A stretch of DNA of 64,000 nt, from positions 62,001 to 126,000 of the forward strand of contig CANRFM010000002.1 of assembly GCA_947629905.1 (NCBI GenBank). The letters are read 5' to 3'. Numbering within the stretch: the stretch's first letter is position 1; the number at the start of each line of letters is the position of its first letter. Under the pieces are notes generated by a model. It was not told the origin of the DNA, made no database searches, and was given only the letters and a program-made list of their open reading frames with translations. Shown in pieces: positions 51,023 through 59,067 of the stretch. The position numbers and the translations under genes are program-made. This DNA is from an uncultured Clostridia bacterium. Lineage in GTDB: Bacteria; Bacillota; Clostridia; Oscillospirales; Ruminococcaceae.

Positions 51023-52351
51023 ATGGGACTTCTCAAAGCCGTTATCAATGCAGCCAGCAGCACAATGGCTGACCAGTGGAAAGAATTTTTCTACTGCGAT
51101 TCACTCCCGAATGATGTACTTGTTGTCAAGGGGCGCAAGCGCACATCGGGCAGATCTTCCAACACCAAGGGTTCGGACAATGTCATCACCAATGGCAGCG
51201 GCATTGCTGTTGCAGACGGGCAGTGCATGATCATTGTCGACAACGGGCGTGTGGTCGAGATCTGTGCTGAACCGGGACAGTATACATATGATATGTCCAC
51301 CGAGCCGAGCGTTTTCTCCGGCAGTCTGGGCAAGAGTATTGTTGAGACATTCAAGACGATCGGCAAGCGTGTTGCCTACGGCGGCGACACCGGACATGAC
51401 CAGCGTGTGTACTATTTCAATACCAAGGAAATGCTGGACAACCTGTTCGGCACGGTCGATCCGGTGCAGTTCCGGGTCGTGTACCCCGAAATGGGCAAAT
51501 CCTTTACCGTTGGTGTCAGATGCAACGGACAGTATACCTACCGTATCGAAGATCCGCTGCTGTTCTACACGAATGTCTGCGGCAATGTGACCGACCGCTT
51601 CACCCGTGCCGATATTGAACGGCAGCTGAAGTCGGAATTTCTCAACGTCCTCAATCCTGCCTTTTCCAAGATCTCCGATATGGGTATCCGCTATGACCAA
51701 CTGCCTGCCCACAACCCGGAGATCACACAGGCAATTCAGGAAGCCCTCGATGGTCCATGGCGGCAGAAGCGTGGTCTGAGCCTTAAGAGCGTGACCATCA
51801 ATTCGGCTACCGTCAGCAAAGAGGACATGGCACGTATCCAGAAGTTTGAGGATCTGGCATGGAATACCAACCCGATGAACGCCGCTGCCGTCCTCACCGA
51901 TGCACAGGCAAAGGCAATGCAGACCGCTGCCGGCAATTCCGCAGGGGCAATGATGGGCTTTATGGGGATGAATATGGCACAGCAGCAGGGCGGCGTGAAT
52001 GCGCAGAACCTGTTCGCTATGGGTATGCAGCAGATGCAGCAGAATCAGCAGACACAGCAGAACAACACACAGCCCTCCAATAGCTGGACTTGTACCTGCG
52101 GTACAGCGAATACCGGGAAATTCTGTCAGAGCTGCGGCAAGCCGAAGCCTGCCCCCGCTGCCGATGGCTGGACGTGTGAATGCGGTGCTGTCAACAAGGG
52201 GAAATTCTGTCAGGAATGCGGCAAAAAAAAGCCCGCAGGTGCACCGCTTTACCGGTGTGACAAGTGCGGCTGGCAGCCGGCTGATCCGGCACATCCGCCG
52301 AAATTCTGTCCGGAATGCGGCGATGTCTTTGACGAAAATGACGTACAGTAA
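51023..52351 (+). CDS. SPFH-domain protein with C-terminal zinc ribbons (YdjI-like)
   Basis: A 442-residue protein. The SPFH-like domain (about residues 20-280; VEICAEPGQYTYDMSTEPSV, FTRADIERQLKSEFL) resembles Bacillus YdjI, often labelled virion core protein. A Met/Gln-rich stretch (about 310-350) is followed by three zinc ribbons: CTCG/CQSCG, CECG/CQECG and CDKCG/CPECG. There is no membrane helix. In Bacillus, YdjI acts with YdjG/H in membrane recruitment of a PspA-type protein under envelope stress. RBS AAAGGAG. Confidence 0.85.
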   Translation: MGLLKAVINAASSTMADQWKEFFYCDSLPNDVLVVKGRKRTSGRSSNTKGSDNVITNGSGIAVADGQCMIIVDNGRVVEICAEPGQYTYDMSTEPSVFSGSLGKSIVETFKTIGKRVAYGGDTGHDQRVYYFNTKEMLDNLFGTVDPVQFRVVYPEMGKSFTVGVRCNGQYTYRIEDPLLFYTNVCGNVTDRFTRADIERQLKSEFLNVLNPAFSKISDMGIRYDQLPAHNPEITQAIQEALDGPWRQKRGLSLKSVTINSATVSKEDMARIQKFEDLAWNTNPMNAAAVLTDAQAKAMQTAAGNSAGAMMGFMGMNMAQQQGGVNAQNLFAMGMQQMQQNQQTQQNNTQPSNSWTCTCGTANTGKFCQSCGKPKPAPAADGWTCECGAVNKGKFCQECGKKKPAGAPLYRCDKCGWQPADPAHPPKFCPECGDVFDENDVQ

Positions 52352-52356
52352 TTGCC

Positions 52357-53433
52357 ATGAGTGAGTTGATGCAATACGAGTGCCCCAATTGCGGCGGCAA
52401 GGTGCAGTTTGATGCTACATCACAGCAGATGAAATGCCCCTACTGCGAATCGGAATTTTCCATCGAGGCGCTGCGGGAACGGGAAGAACTGATCTCCACG
52501 CAGGGACAGGACGAAATGGACTGGGAAACCCCGGAAACCACGTGGGGACAGAACGAATCTGCCGGAATGCACGCCTATGTCTGCCAGTCCTGCGGCGGGC
52601 AGATCATGACGGATCAGACCACGGCAGCCACGAAATGCCCCTACTGCGACAGTCCGGTCATTATGAGCGGACAGGTCAGCGGAGAGCTGAAACCGCAGTA
52701 CATCATCCCGTTCCGGGTCGATAAGGAAGCCGCCAAGGCTGCCCTCCTCAAGCATTTCGAGGGGAAACCGCTGCTGCCGAAAGTGTTCAAGGATACGCAC
52801 TATATTGAGGAAATACGGGGTGTCTATGTCCCTGTATGGCTGTTCAATGCGGATGCAAGTGCCTGTATCCTGTTCAAGGCGGAAAAAAGCCGCACATGGA
52901 GCGATGCCCAGTTTCACTACAGGGAGACAAAGTATTTCAACTGTGTCCGCAGCGGTGGTATTGCCTTTGCGCATATTCCGGTAGACGGTTCGTCCAAAAT
53001 GGATGACACCATGATGGAGTCCTTAGAACCGTTCTCGTTTGACGGGGCAACGGAATTTCAGACGGCATATCTTTCCGGCTATCTGGCGGATAAATATGAT
53101 GTCAGCGCTGAGGACAGCATTGCCCGTGCCAACCAGCGTGCCAAGGAGAGTGTGGAACTTGCTTTTCGGGAGACGGTGCAGGGCTATGATTCGGTAAAAC
53201 TCGATGTTTCCAGTGTGAAGCTGAAAAACGGCAAGGCAGTCTATGCGCTCTATCCGGTATGGCTGCTGAACATCCGGTGGAACGACCAGCTCTACCCGTT
53301 CGCCATGAACGGGCAGACCGGGAAATTTGTCGGCAATCTGCCCGTGGATAAGGGCGCTGCCTTCAAGTGGTTCTTCATCGGCATGGTGATCTGTACGGTG
53401 ATCGCCTTTCTCTTCCAACTGATTTTTATGTAA
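52357..53433 (+). CDS. Zinc-ribbon membrane protein (YdjG-like)
   Basis: A 358-residue protein with two N-terminal zinc ribbons (YECPNCGG ... CPYC at about 8-28, and CQSCGG ... CPYC at about 75-95). A long soluble domain with IIPFRVDKEAAKAAL and VYVPVWLFN follows, and a single membrane helix at the C-terminus (about 335-357). It starts 5 bases after the SPFH gene. The pairing matches the Bacillus ydjG-ydjI arrangement. Confidence 0.82.
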   Translation: MSELMQYECPNCGGKVQFDATSQQMKCPYCESEFSIEALREREELISTQGQDEMDWETPETTWGQNESAGMHAYVCQSCGGQIMTDQTTAATKCPYCDSPVIMSGQVSGELKPQYIIPFRVDKEAAKAALLKHFEGKPLLPKVFKDTHYIEEIRGVYVPVWLFNADASACILFKAEKSRTWSDAQFHYRETKYFNCVRSGGIAFAHIPVDGSSKMDDTMMESLEPFSFDGATEFQTAYLSGYLADKYDVSAEDSIARANQRAKESVELAFRETVQGYDSVKLDVSSVKLKNGKAVYALYPVWLLNIRWNDQLYPFAMNGQTGKFVGNLPVDKGAAFKWFFIGMVICTVIAFLFQLIFM

Positions 53434-53445
53434 GGAGGGAACACG

Positions 53446-53682
53446 ATGCTTGCTATGATGATACTGCTGCAGACACTGGACTGGATGTTGGTGCTGAAAT
53501 CGATCCTTGTCGGGTTGGTCGGCGGATTGGCTGTGCTGCTTTTCATGATTTCCAAAAACCGCAGCATTAAGGCAAAACACGAGGCAAACGACTACATCCG
53601 CAAAAACAGTCTGCACTTGTGGGATCGCAGGGATGTGTACCTCTACCGCCGTGTCGAAAAAGAAAGACGGGAACAGAAATAA
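53446..53682 (+). CDS. Small membrane protein, third gene of the SPFH operon
   Basis: A 78-residue protein with one or two N-terminal hydrophobic segments (about residues 1-36) and a basic, charged tail (YLYRRVEKERREQK). RBS AAGGAGGG is strong and the gene is 12 bases after the previous one. No known family was recognised; it may be a membrane tether for its partners. Confidence 0.75.
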   Translation: MLAMMILLQTLDWMLVLKSILVGLVGGLAVLLFMISKNRSIKAKHEANDYIRKNSLHLWDRRDVYLYRRVEKERREQK

Positions 53683-53696
53683 CCTGTCCTATATAC

Positions 53697-53727
53697 AAAA
53701 GCCCCGGAACATGACCGGGGCTTTTTT
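53697..53727. terminator. Bidirectional terminator between the SPFH operon and spoIIA
   Basis: Stem AAAAGCCCCGG/CCGGGGCTTTT with a 7-base loop, T run rightward and A run before it, so it works for both convergent operons. Confidence 0.92.
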
Positions 53728-53731
53728 CAGG

Positions 53732-54391
53732 CTATTTGAGCAATTCCTGCCGCAGGTAGAGCAGGAGTTTTTTCTCCCGGCGTGAGACCTGCACCTGTGT
53801 CATGCCAAGGGCTGCGGCGGTCTTTACCTGTGTCAGTTCCCGGAAGTAGCGCAGTTCGAGTAATTTCCGGTCGGTCGGGGCAAGGGTCGCCATCACCTGC
53901 TGCAAAGCAAGGCTGTCTGAAATCTTTTCATCCGGTGCTTCCACGGCAATGTCTATCTGTCCCTCCTCCTCGTCCGGTGCAGTCAGGGAGACGACCGGGG
54001 CGCAGGCGCAGAGGGCTGTCGTGATGTCCTCTGGGGAAGCCCCTGTCCGCTCCGAAAGCACGCTCAGGGGCGGGTCGCTGCCGTTCTCTTTCAGGTATTG
54101 CTCCCGAATTTGCTGCACTTTCAGGGAAAGCTCCCGGAGGCTGCGTGACACGTGGACTGCACCGCCGTCCCGGAACAGGCGCTTGATCTCCCCCAAAATA
54201 ACCGGCACGGCATAGGTCGAAAACTGCACGCCCCGTGTGCTGTCAAAGGCATTCGCCGCTTTCACAAGCCCCTCACACCCGGCGGAATACAGATCCTCGT
54301 AGGGAATGCCCCGGTTGCGAAAACGGTTCGCACACAGGTGTACCAGCCCAAGATGTTCCTCGGCGGCAGGGCGGTCAGGACTGCGCTTCAT
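53732..54391 (-). CDS. sigF: Forespore sigma factor F
   Basis: A 219-residue sigma-70 family factor, the third gene of spoIIA. Region 2 contains GIPYEDLYSAGCEGLVKAANAF and GVQFSTYAVPVILGEIKRLF. Region 4 has TDRKLLELRYFRELTQVKTAAALGM and SRREKKLL. It drives early forespore genes once freed from the anti-sigma factor encoded upstream. ATG 54391 is chosen over TTG 54403; both overlap the end of spoIIAB. It is somewhat shorter than the Bacillus protein. Confidence 0.92.
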   Translation of the reverse strand: MKRSPDRPAAEEHLGLVHLCANRFRNRGIPYEDLYSAGCEGLVKAANAFDSTRGVQFSTYAVPVILGEIKRLFRDGGAVHVSRSLRELSLKVQQIREQYLKENGSDPPLSVLSERTGASPEDITTALCACAPVVSLTAPDEEEGQIDIAVEAPDEKISDSLALQQVMATLAPTDRKLLELRYFRELTQVKTAAALGMTQVQVSRREKKLLLYLRQELLK

Positions 54392-54821
54392 GGTCTTTCC
54401 CAAGGCGGCGGCGCATCGTCAGGACAGTGCCGTGACCGGGCGCACTCCGGACGTGGAGCGAATCGGTAAAGGTCTGCATGATCGCAAACCCAAGCCCTGC
54501 CCTGTCCTCCTCCGGGGCGGAGGTGTAGAGGGGCTGCATTGCCTTGTTCACGTCCGGAATGCCGCAGCCCTTGTCGCTGACACGTATGTAAATGACCCGT
54601 TCCGGGAGCATCCGGAGGGTGACGGAGACCTCTCCCTCCGTGTTGCGGTAGCCGTGAACAATGGCATTCGTGACGGCTTCCGAAATGACAGTGCGCAGGT
54701 CGGCAAGTTCCTGTGCGGTCGGGTCGGCAGGGATGAGAAAGGCAGAGACTGCTGCTCTGGCAAGCGCTTCGTTGGCGGAATTGGCAGGGAAAGCGCATTT
54801 GAATTCGTTGAGAATTTTCAT
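54375..54821 (-). CDS. spoIIAB: Anti-sigma F factor / serine kinase SpoIIAB
   Basis: A 148-residue GHKL-fold kinase that binds sigma F and phosphorylates SpoIIAA. The ATP-binding N box is LRTVISEAVTNAIVHGY, G1 is VSDKGCGIPD and G2 is AGLGFAIMQTF. Strong RBS GGAGGT. It overlaps the spoIIAA gene by 4 bases and sigF by 17. Confidence 0.95.
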   Translation of the reverse strand: MKILNEFKCAFPANSANEALARAAVSAFLIPADPTAQELADLRTVISEAVTNAIVHGYRNTEGEVSVTLRMLPERVIYIRVSDKGCGIPDVNKAMQPLYTSAPEEDRAGLGFAIMQTFTDSLHVRSAPGHGTVLTMRRRLGKDHEAQS

Positions 54822-55144
54822 GATACCACCTCCTTCGGGAGTTCGATACAGGCAAGGCGTTCCATGCCGGCTAAGCGCAGCACACGGCTGATGTGCGGGG
54901 CAGGGTTGGCAAGGATGATCTCCCCGCCAAGGGGCTGCATGATCTTATAGCGCCCCATGATCAGCCCGATGCCGGAACTGTCCATAAAGCTCACAGCCCC
55001 GAAATCGAGTACCAGTGTCCGGGGGAGATGGGCATAGATCGCCGCATCCACTTCTGCACGCAGGGCATTGCTGGAGTGGTGGTCAATTTCGCCGTCAAGC
55101 TGTACGTGGAGCTTTCCGGTTTCGGTGTCGTAGTGAATTTGCAT
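54818..55144 (-). CDS. spoIIAA: Anti-anti-sigma F factor SpoIIAA (STAS domain)
   Basis: A 108-residue STAS protein with the phosphorylatable serine in SFMDSSGIGLIMGRY (about residues 55-60) and the start GEIDHHSSNALRAEVD. In its unphosphorylated form it releases sigma F from SpoIIAB. It is the first gene of the operon. A sigma-H type promoter was looked for and not convincingly found; a near-palindromic repeat occupies the space upstream. Confidence 0.95.
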   Translation of the reverse strand: MQIHYDTETGKLHVQLDGEIDHHSSNALRAEVDAAIYAHLPRTLVLDFGAVSFMDSSGIGLIMGRYKIMQPLGGEIILANPAPHISRVLRLAGMERLACIELPKEVVS

Positions 55145-55170
55145 ATTGCTGTTTCCTTTCTTTCTGGGTT

Positions 55171-55222
55171 TAAGGCAGCACCGTGTAAAGCCGTCAGGCG
55201 GTCTTTGTGCGGTGGTGCCTTA
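55171..55222. repeat. Near-palindromic 52-bp element upstream of spoIIAA
   Basis: TAAGGCAGCACCG at the left end pairs with CGGTGGTGCCTTA at the right end, and the interior continues to match with scattered mismatches around GTCAGGCGG. This long imperfect palindrome resembles a REP/MITE-like intergenic element. Only one copy was found in the window. Confidence 0.6.
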
Positions 55223-55463
55223 TTTATTGTAGCACATTCTGCCTGTCATTTCCTGCCGAATATGGGAAGCGGGGAAAAAATTCCTGTGCGTTTTCGCAAA
55301 GCCCCCTTTGCTGACAGGATACACAGCGGTGCAGGATTTTCCGGAAAACAAAAAGGGCGCAGCCGCCGATGGGCTGCTCCTGTCATCCAGAAAATGAGAC
55401 CACTGGAAGCAGAAAAAGAGGAATTGGAGGGAAAAATAGAAAAAATAGTGCTAAAGGCTGTTT
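55223..55463. other. Intergenic region with a leftward terminator-like hairpin
   Basis: No confident gene. On the minus strand GGAGCAGCC/GGCTGCGCC (55372-55380, 55356-55364) is followed by CTTTTTGTTTT, a terminator-like structure without an obvious leftward gene ending there. On the plus strand a frame from ATG 55394 encodes a short charged helix (MRPLEAEKEELEGKIEKIV) ending exactly at the TTGA overlap with the next gene. Confidence 0.45.
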
Positions 55464-55872
55464 TTTGAATACCATTATAACTCTATTTGTTTTTATAATT
55501 TGTGCGTTGGTTGGCATATTGTTTTTTATTGATTCAAAAGATGGGTTTTATCTGTTTTGGGGATGTTTGCCTTTGGCATTATACATAGGTGGACGAATGA
55601 AGAAGGGCGCATCCATAAAAGCAGCGCAGGCAAGGATCGCAAAGATTGACGCAGAGCTTGAAGTACTCTCTCATGATGCAAGCATAGCATGGCTTCCGTA
55701 CAGATATTGTACTTCCGCTTGTTTTGATACGATCGCTTCCTATGTTGCCAATGGGCGTGTTGATTCATTCAAGGAAGCTGTTAATCTGCTCGAACAAGAA
55801 ATCAGTATGGCAAACATGAAACAAGAAATGAAAGCAGCTGCCTATTATGGCGCAAGAAGCGGAAAACTATAA
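55464..55872 (+). CDS. Hypothetical membrane protein
   Basis: A 135-residue protein if started at TTG 55464; the frame is open back to 55369, but that part looks non-coding. Two membrane segments (about residues 2-20 and 27-45) are followed by a soluble helical region, AAQARIAKIDAELEVLS, and VNLLEQEISMANMKQEMKAA. AAAGG lies about 7 bases upstream. The base composition is more AT-rich than that of its neighbours. No family was recognised. A frameshifted N-terminus shared with the short upstream frame is possible. Confidence 0.5.
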
Positions 55873-55876
55873 AATC

Positions 55877-55906
55877 AGCCCGTTACACTGCAAAGCGTAA
55901 CGGGCT
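55877..55906. terminator. Hairpin between convergent small genes
   Basis: Perfect 10-bp stem AGCCCGTTAC/GTAACGGGCT with a 10-base loop; the T stretches on both sides are poor. Confidence 0.55.
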
Positions 55907-55913
55907 CTCTCCA

Positions 55914-56153
55914 TTAGTCATCTGCAATTCTGTCAATCAGTCTATTGACACCCTGCACAAGCAAATAGATCATGCCGCACAGAATGACAGTCGGAACAGC
56001 GATCACGCCGATCAGTGCCATGCCAATGCAGAACACGCACCGCATGGCGATTTTCCGGATCAGGGAGGGCTGCTTTTTTTCAGGTGAAGCAATACCGTCA
56101 AAGCTGTCTGCCGCAATAGCGGGGTCGTTTTCCATGCCGTTGTCCGGTTTCAT
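55914..56153 (-). CDS. Small membrane protein at the end of the ABC operon
   Basis: A 79-residue protein with a polar N-terminus and a long hydrophobic region (about residues 33-65) that could form one or two helices. The ATG overlaps the permease stop (ATGA-type), so it is translated with the transporter. No family was recognised; it may be a small accessory subunit. Confidence 0.65.
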   Translation of the reverse strand: MKPDNGMENDPAIAADSFDGIASPEKKQPSLIRKIAMRCVFCIGMALIGVIAVPTVILCGMIYLLVQGVNRLIDRIADD

Positions 56154-58198
56154 CCTTTTTCCTCCCGTGCATCGCTGACGATCTTATAATAGGCATTGGA
56201 TGTCAAACGGTACACAATGGTGTAGAAAACAGCAAATATCAGCAGGCTGATCCCCGTCGTCGCTGCAAATAAAATAACATTATTCAGGTTAAACATCAAC
56301 AGCAGCTTGCGGACAATGGGGAACGCAAAGCACATATGTATTGCGGCAAGGATCAGCGGAAAGAAAAATACCGTGAGCAGCTGTGAATTGATACTTTTCC
56401 GGATCTCCCGTTTTGTCATACCGACTTTCTGCATAATGGCAAACCGTGCCTGATCTTCGTACCCTTCGGAAATTTGCTTATAGTAAATGATCAGCACCGT
56501 GGCAAGCAAAAACACAAAGCTGAGGATCATACCCAGATAAAATAACGACCCGAATAAGCCGTAAAAATCATCCTGCTCGAATTCCTGACTGCTTGTATAA
56601 ACACCGACATAGCCGAGTGTTTCCTTAACGGAATCATTCAGGAAAGTATTGGTCAGATCGTGATACAGCGTGATCTGTTCCTCCGGTGTCAATTCCGTAT
56701 CCAAATTGCAGATCCACTTCATTTGCAGCAGTTTGCTGCCTTCGTAAACGGCGATGTTGTCTATTTGCTGCAATCCGGTTTCCAGATCGGGTATGACAAG
56801 CATGAGGCTGCTGAGCATATCCATGGCTGTGTCACCGCTGCCGGTAAAGGCATCGATCTTCTTTTTGATCTGAAAGGACTCACCGCCCCGGAACGTGATC
56901 CGATCCGTGTTAAAATCCGTCCGGTAGGAATAGAGCAGTGCTTCCCCCTCGTCAAGCGTTTCGTGTGTTCCCATGACTTCATTGTAGTCCGCCAAGGGGA
57001 CAAAATAAAACAGATACGAGGAATTGATCGCCTCCGCTTCGCTGATGAATACACTGTTCACTTCCACAACATCGTCCCGTATCACCCCGTAAAGATTGGC
57101 ACTGCGGTAGTAATAGGCATTTTGCGGGGTGACATTTCTTGCTTCCAGTTCCGCCATCACGCCGTTTTTCAAGATTTGGGTGCGCTCGTCTGCAAAGTCG
57201 GATAACTCGTCAAAGCGGAATTCCAGATTGATGTCCCGTGGGTAGCGGGATTCGATGACATCCCTTTCCCCGAAATACAGGCAAGCTGTAGATGCCATGA
57301 TCACCAGCACCATTGTGGCAAGAATGCAAATAGACGCAAGTCCTGCGCCGTTGCGCTTCATGCGGTAGACCATGGAGGACACGGAAACAAAATGATTCGG
57401 TTTGTAATAATAACTCTTTTTCTTTTGCAGCATCCGGCAAAACAAGACTGAACCGGAGATCATGGCAAGGTACGTGCCGACAATAACCATAACCACTGCC
57501 GCAAAGAATACAAACAACGCAGCAACGGGGTTTTCGATCGTTGCGGCAAGATAATATGCCCCCGCTAACAGTGCTATGCCAAGGATGCCGAACAGCCAAT
57601 TGCCTTTCGGCGGTTTTTCGCCTGCATTTTCACTCCGGAGCAAAGAAATAGCACTGGAAAACCGCACCTGACGGATGGAATTGAGCAGCAGCAGGAAAAA
57701 GATCACGCCAAATACCTGCAAACATCTGACAACGGCAACACCGGAAACCGACAGATCGTAGGTCACTTCCCCGTGCATGGTATTAACCATGCCGAGTTCG
57801 GCAAATTTGGAAAAGGCGATACCGCCGACAAGCCCCAGTGAAATAGAAACCACCGCAGTGATCAGCGTCTCCCAGAATAAGATCCGTGCAATATTCCGCT
57901 TTCCCATGCCGAGCATATTGTACAGCCCGAATTCCTTTTTCCTGCGCCGGATCAGAAAAGAATTGGTGTAGAACAGGAAAATAGCGGCAAATACAGCGAT
58001 CACCCAGCTCCCCAGTGCGAACATCTGCCGGAGTGTTTCAGCACCGATGAGCGAATCTAAAACGCTGCTCACAGCAAGATACATAATGATATAGAACATC
58101 ATCACCATGCCGGCACAGGTGAGTATAAACGGCGTGAACATTCTCTTGTTTTTCCGTATGCCGTCTGCGGCAAGACGAGGATAAAAGCCGATCTTCAT
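56150..58198 (-). CDS. ABC transporter permease, BceB/FtsX type
   Basis: A 682-residue permease with the ten-helix BceB layout: helices 1-4 in the first 180 residues, more up to about 310, then a large extracellular loop (about 315-555) and the last helices after 560. FtsX-like segments include FLIRRRKKEFGLYNMLGMGKR and FAIMQKVGMTKREIRKSI. BceAB transporters remove or sense cell-wall antibiotics and pass the signal to their kinase. The start overlaps the ATPase gene by 4 bases. Confidence 0.92.
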   Translation of the reverse strand: MKIGFYPRLAADGIRKNKRMFTPFILTCAGMVMMFYIIMYLAVSSVLDSLIGAETLRQMFALGSWVIAVFAAIFLFYTNSFLIRRRKKEFGLYNMLGMGKRNIARILFWETLITAVVSISLGLVGGIAFSKFAELGMVNTMHGEVTYDLSVSGVAVVRCLQVFGVIFFLLLLNSIRQVRFSSAISLLRSENAGEKPPKGNWLFGILGIALLAGAYYLAATIENPVAALFVFFAAVVMVIVGTYLAMISGSVLFCRMLQKKKSYYYKPNHFVSVSSMVYRMKRNGAGLASICILATMVLVIMASTACLYFGERDVIESRYPRDINLEFRFDELSDFADERTQILKNGVMAELEARNVTPQNAYYYRSANLYGVIRDDVVEVNSVFISEAEAINSSYLFYFVPLADYNEVMGTHETLDEGEALLYSYRTDFNTDRITFRGGESFQIKKKIDAFTGSGDTAMDMLSSLMLVIPDLETGLQQIDNIAVYEGSKLLQMKWICNLDTELTPEEQITLYHDLTNTFLNDSVKETLGYVGVYTSSQEFEQDDFYGLFGSLFYLGMILSFVFLLATVLIIYYKQISEGYEDQARFAIMQKVGMTKREIRKSINSQLLTVFFFPLILAAIHMCFAFPIVRKLLLMFNLNNVILFAATTGISLLIFAVFYTIVYRLTSNAYYKIVSDAREEKG

Positions 58199-58959
58199 TG
58201 TTTCATCCCTCCGGTTGCAAGCAGTGTCAGCGTGTCGCTGATTTTCTGGTACAGCTGTTCATCGGTGTCGCTGCCCCGGTAGATCTGGTGAAACACCTCA
58301 CCGTCCTTGATGAACAGGACACGGCTGGAAACACTCGCAGCCTTGACGGAATGTGTCACCATGAGGATCGTCTGCCCCATGCGGTTTACTTCGGCAAATT
58401 GCTGCAAGAGTTCATCCGTAGAACGGGAATCCAGTGCACCGGTGGGTTCGTCGGCTAAAATCAATTTCGGGTTTGTGATCATTGCCCGTGCCACGGCAGC
58501 ACGCTGCTTCTGTCCGCCCGATACTTCGTAGGGGTATTTTTTCAAAAGGGCGGAAATGCCGAGCTTTTCTGCGATCGGCATCAGCCGTTCCCGCATTTCC
58601 TGATAGCTTTTTCCGGTCAGCACCAACGGAAGATAAATATTATCCTCGAGCGTAAAGGTATCGAGCAGGTTGAAATCCTGAAAAACAAAGCCCAGATTGT
58701 CCCTGCGGAAGGCGGCAATTGCCGATTCCCGGACTTCTTTCAGGTTCTTCCCGTCTAAAATGACCGTACCCGCAGTCGGCTTGTCCAGTGCGGCTAAAAT
58801 GTTGAGGAGCGTTGTTTTGCCGGAGCCGGATTCGCCCATGATAGCGACATATTCCCCGGCTTCCACACTGAAACTGACATTTTTCAGGGCTTCTACTTTG
58901 TTGCCGCCAAAGCGGGATGCATACACTTTTTGAAGCCCCTTGACTTCTAAAATACTCAT
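58195..58959 (-). CDS. ABC transporter ATP-binding protein, BceA type
   Basis: A 254-residue ATPase with Walker A GESGSGKTTLLN (about 39-50), the Q loop in VFQDFNLLDTFTLEDN, signature VSGGQKQRAAVARA and Walker B LILADEPTGALD. It pairs with the BceB-like permease. The gene has its own promoter region in the 108-base gap after the kinase gene. RBS AGGAGG. Confidence 0.95.
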   Translation of the reverse strand: MSILEVKGLQKVYASRFGGNKVEALKNVSFSVEAGEYVAIMGESGSGKTTLLNILAALDKPTAGTVILDGKNLKEVRESAIAAFRRDNLGFVFQDFNLLDTFTLEDNIYLPLVLTGKSYQEMRERLMPIAEKLGISALLKKYPYEVSGGQKQRAAVARAMITNPKLILADEPTGALDSRSTDELLQQFAEVNRMGQTILMVTHSVKAASVSSRVLFIKDGEVFHQIYRGSDTDEQLYQKISDTLTLLATGGMKQ

Positions 58960-58990
58960 GGCATTTTCCTCCTGTTCAGATTATGCCTTA

Positions 58991-59043
58991 ATTATAACAC
59001 AAGCGGGAAATGTGCCGCAATCGATTCGGCTTACATTTCCCGC
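58991..59043 (-). promoter_or_regulatory. Promoter and inverted repeat before the ABC genes
   Basis: On the minus strand TTGCGG (59015-59020) and TATAAT (58991-58996) are 18 bases apart. A long inverted repeat, GCGGGAAATGT (59003-59013) and ACATTTCCCGC (59033-59043), overlaps the promoter. It may be the response-regulator site or end part of the kinase transcript. Confidence 0.5.
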
Positions 59044-59067
59044 CTTTTGTCTTACAGTTTTGTAAGG

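Noticed and set aside
55223-55270. Sigma-H promoter for spoIIA (AGGAAAT and GAAT on the minus strand)
   Set aside because: The two boxes are only about 8 bases apart, too close for a sigma-H promoter.
54893-55468. Plus-strand frame opposite spoIIAA and through the repeat
   Set aside because: Most of it is antisense to spoIIAA and the palindromic repeat; only the last 24 codons are noted as a possible short frame.
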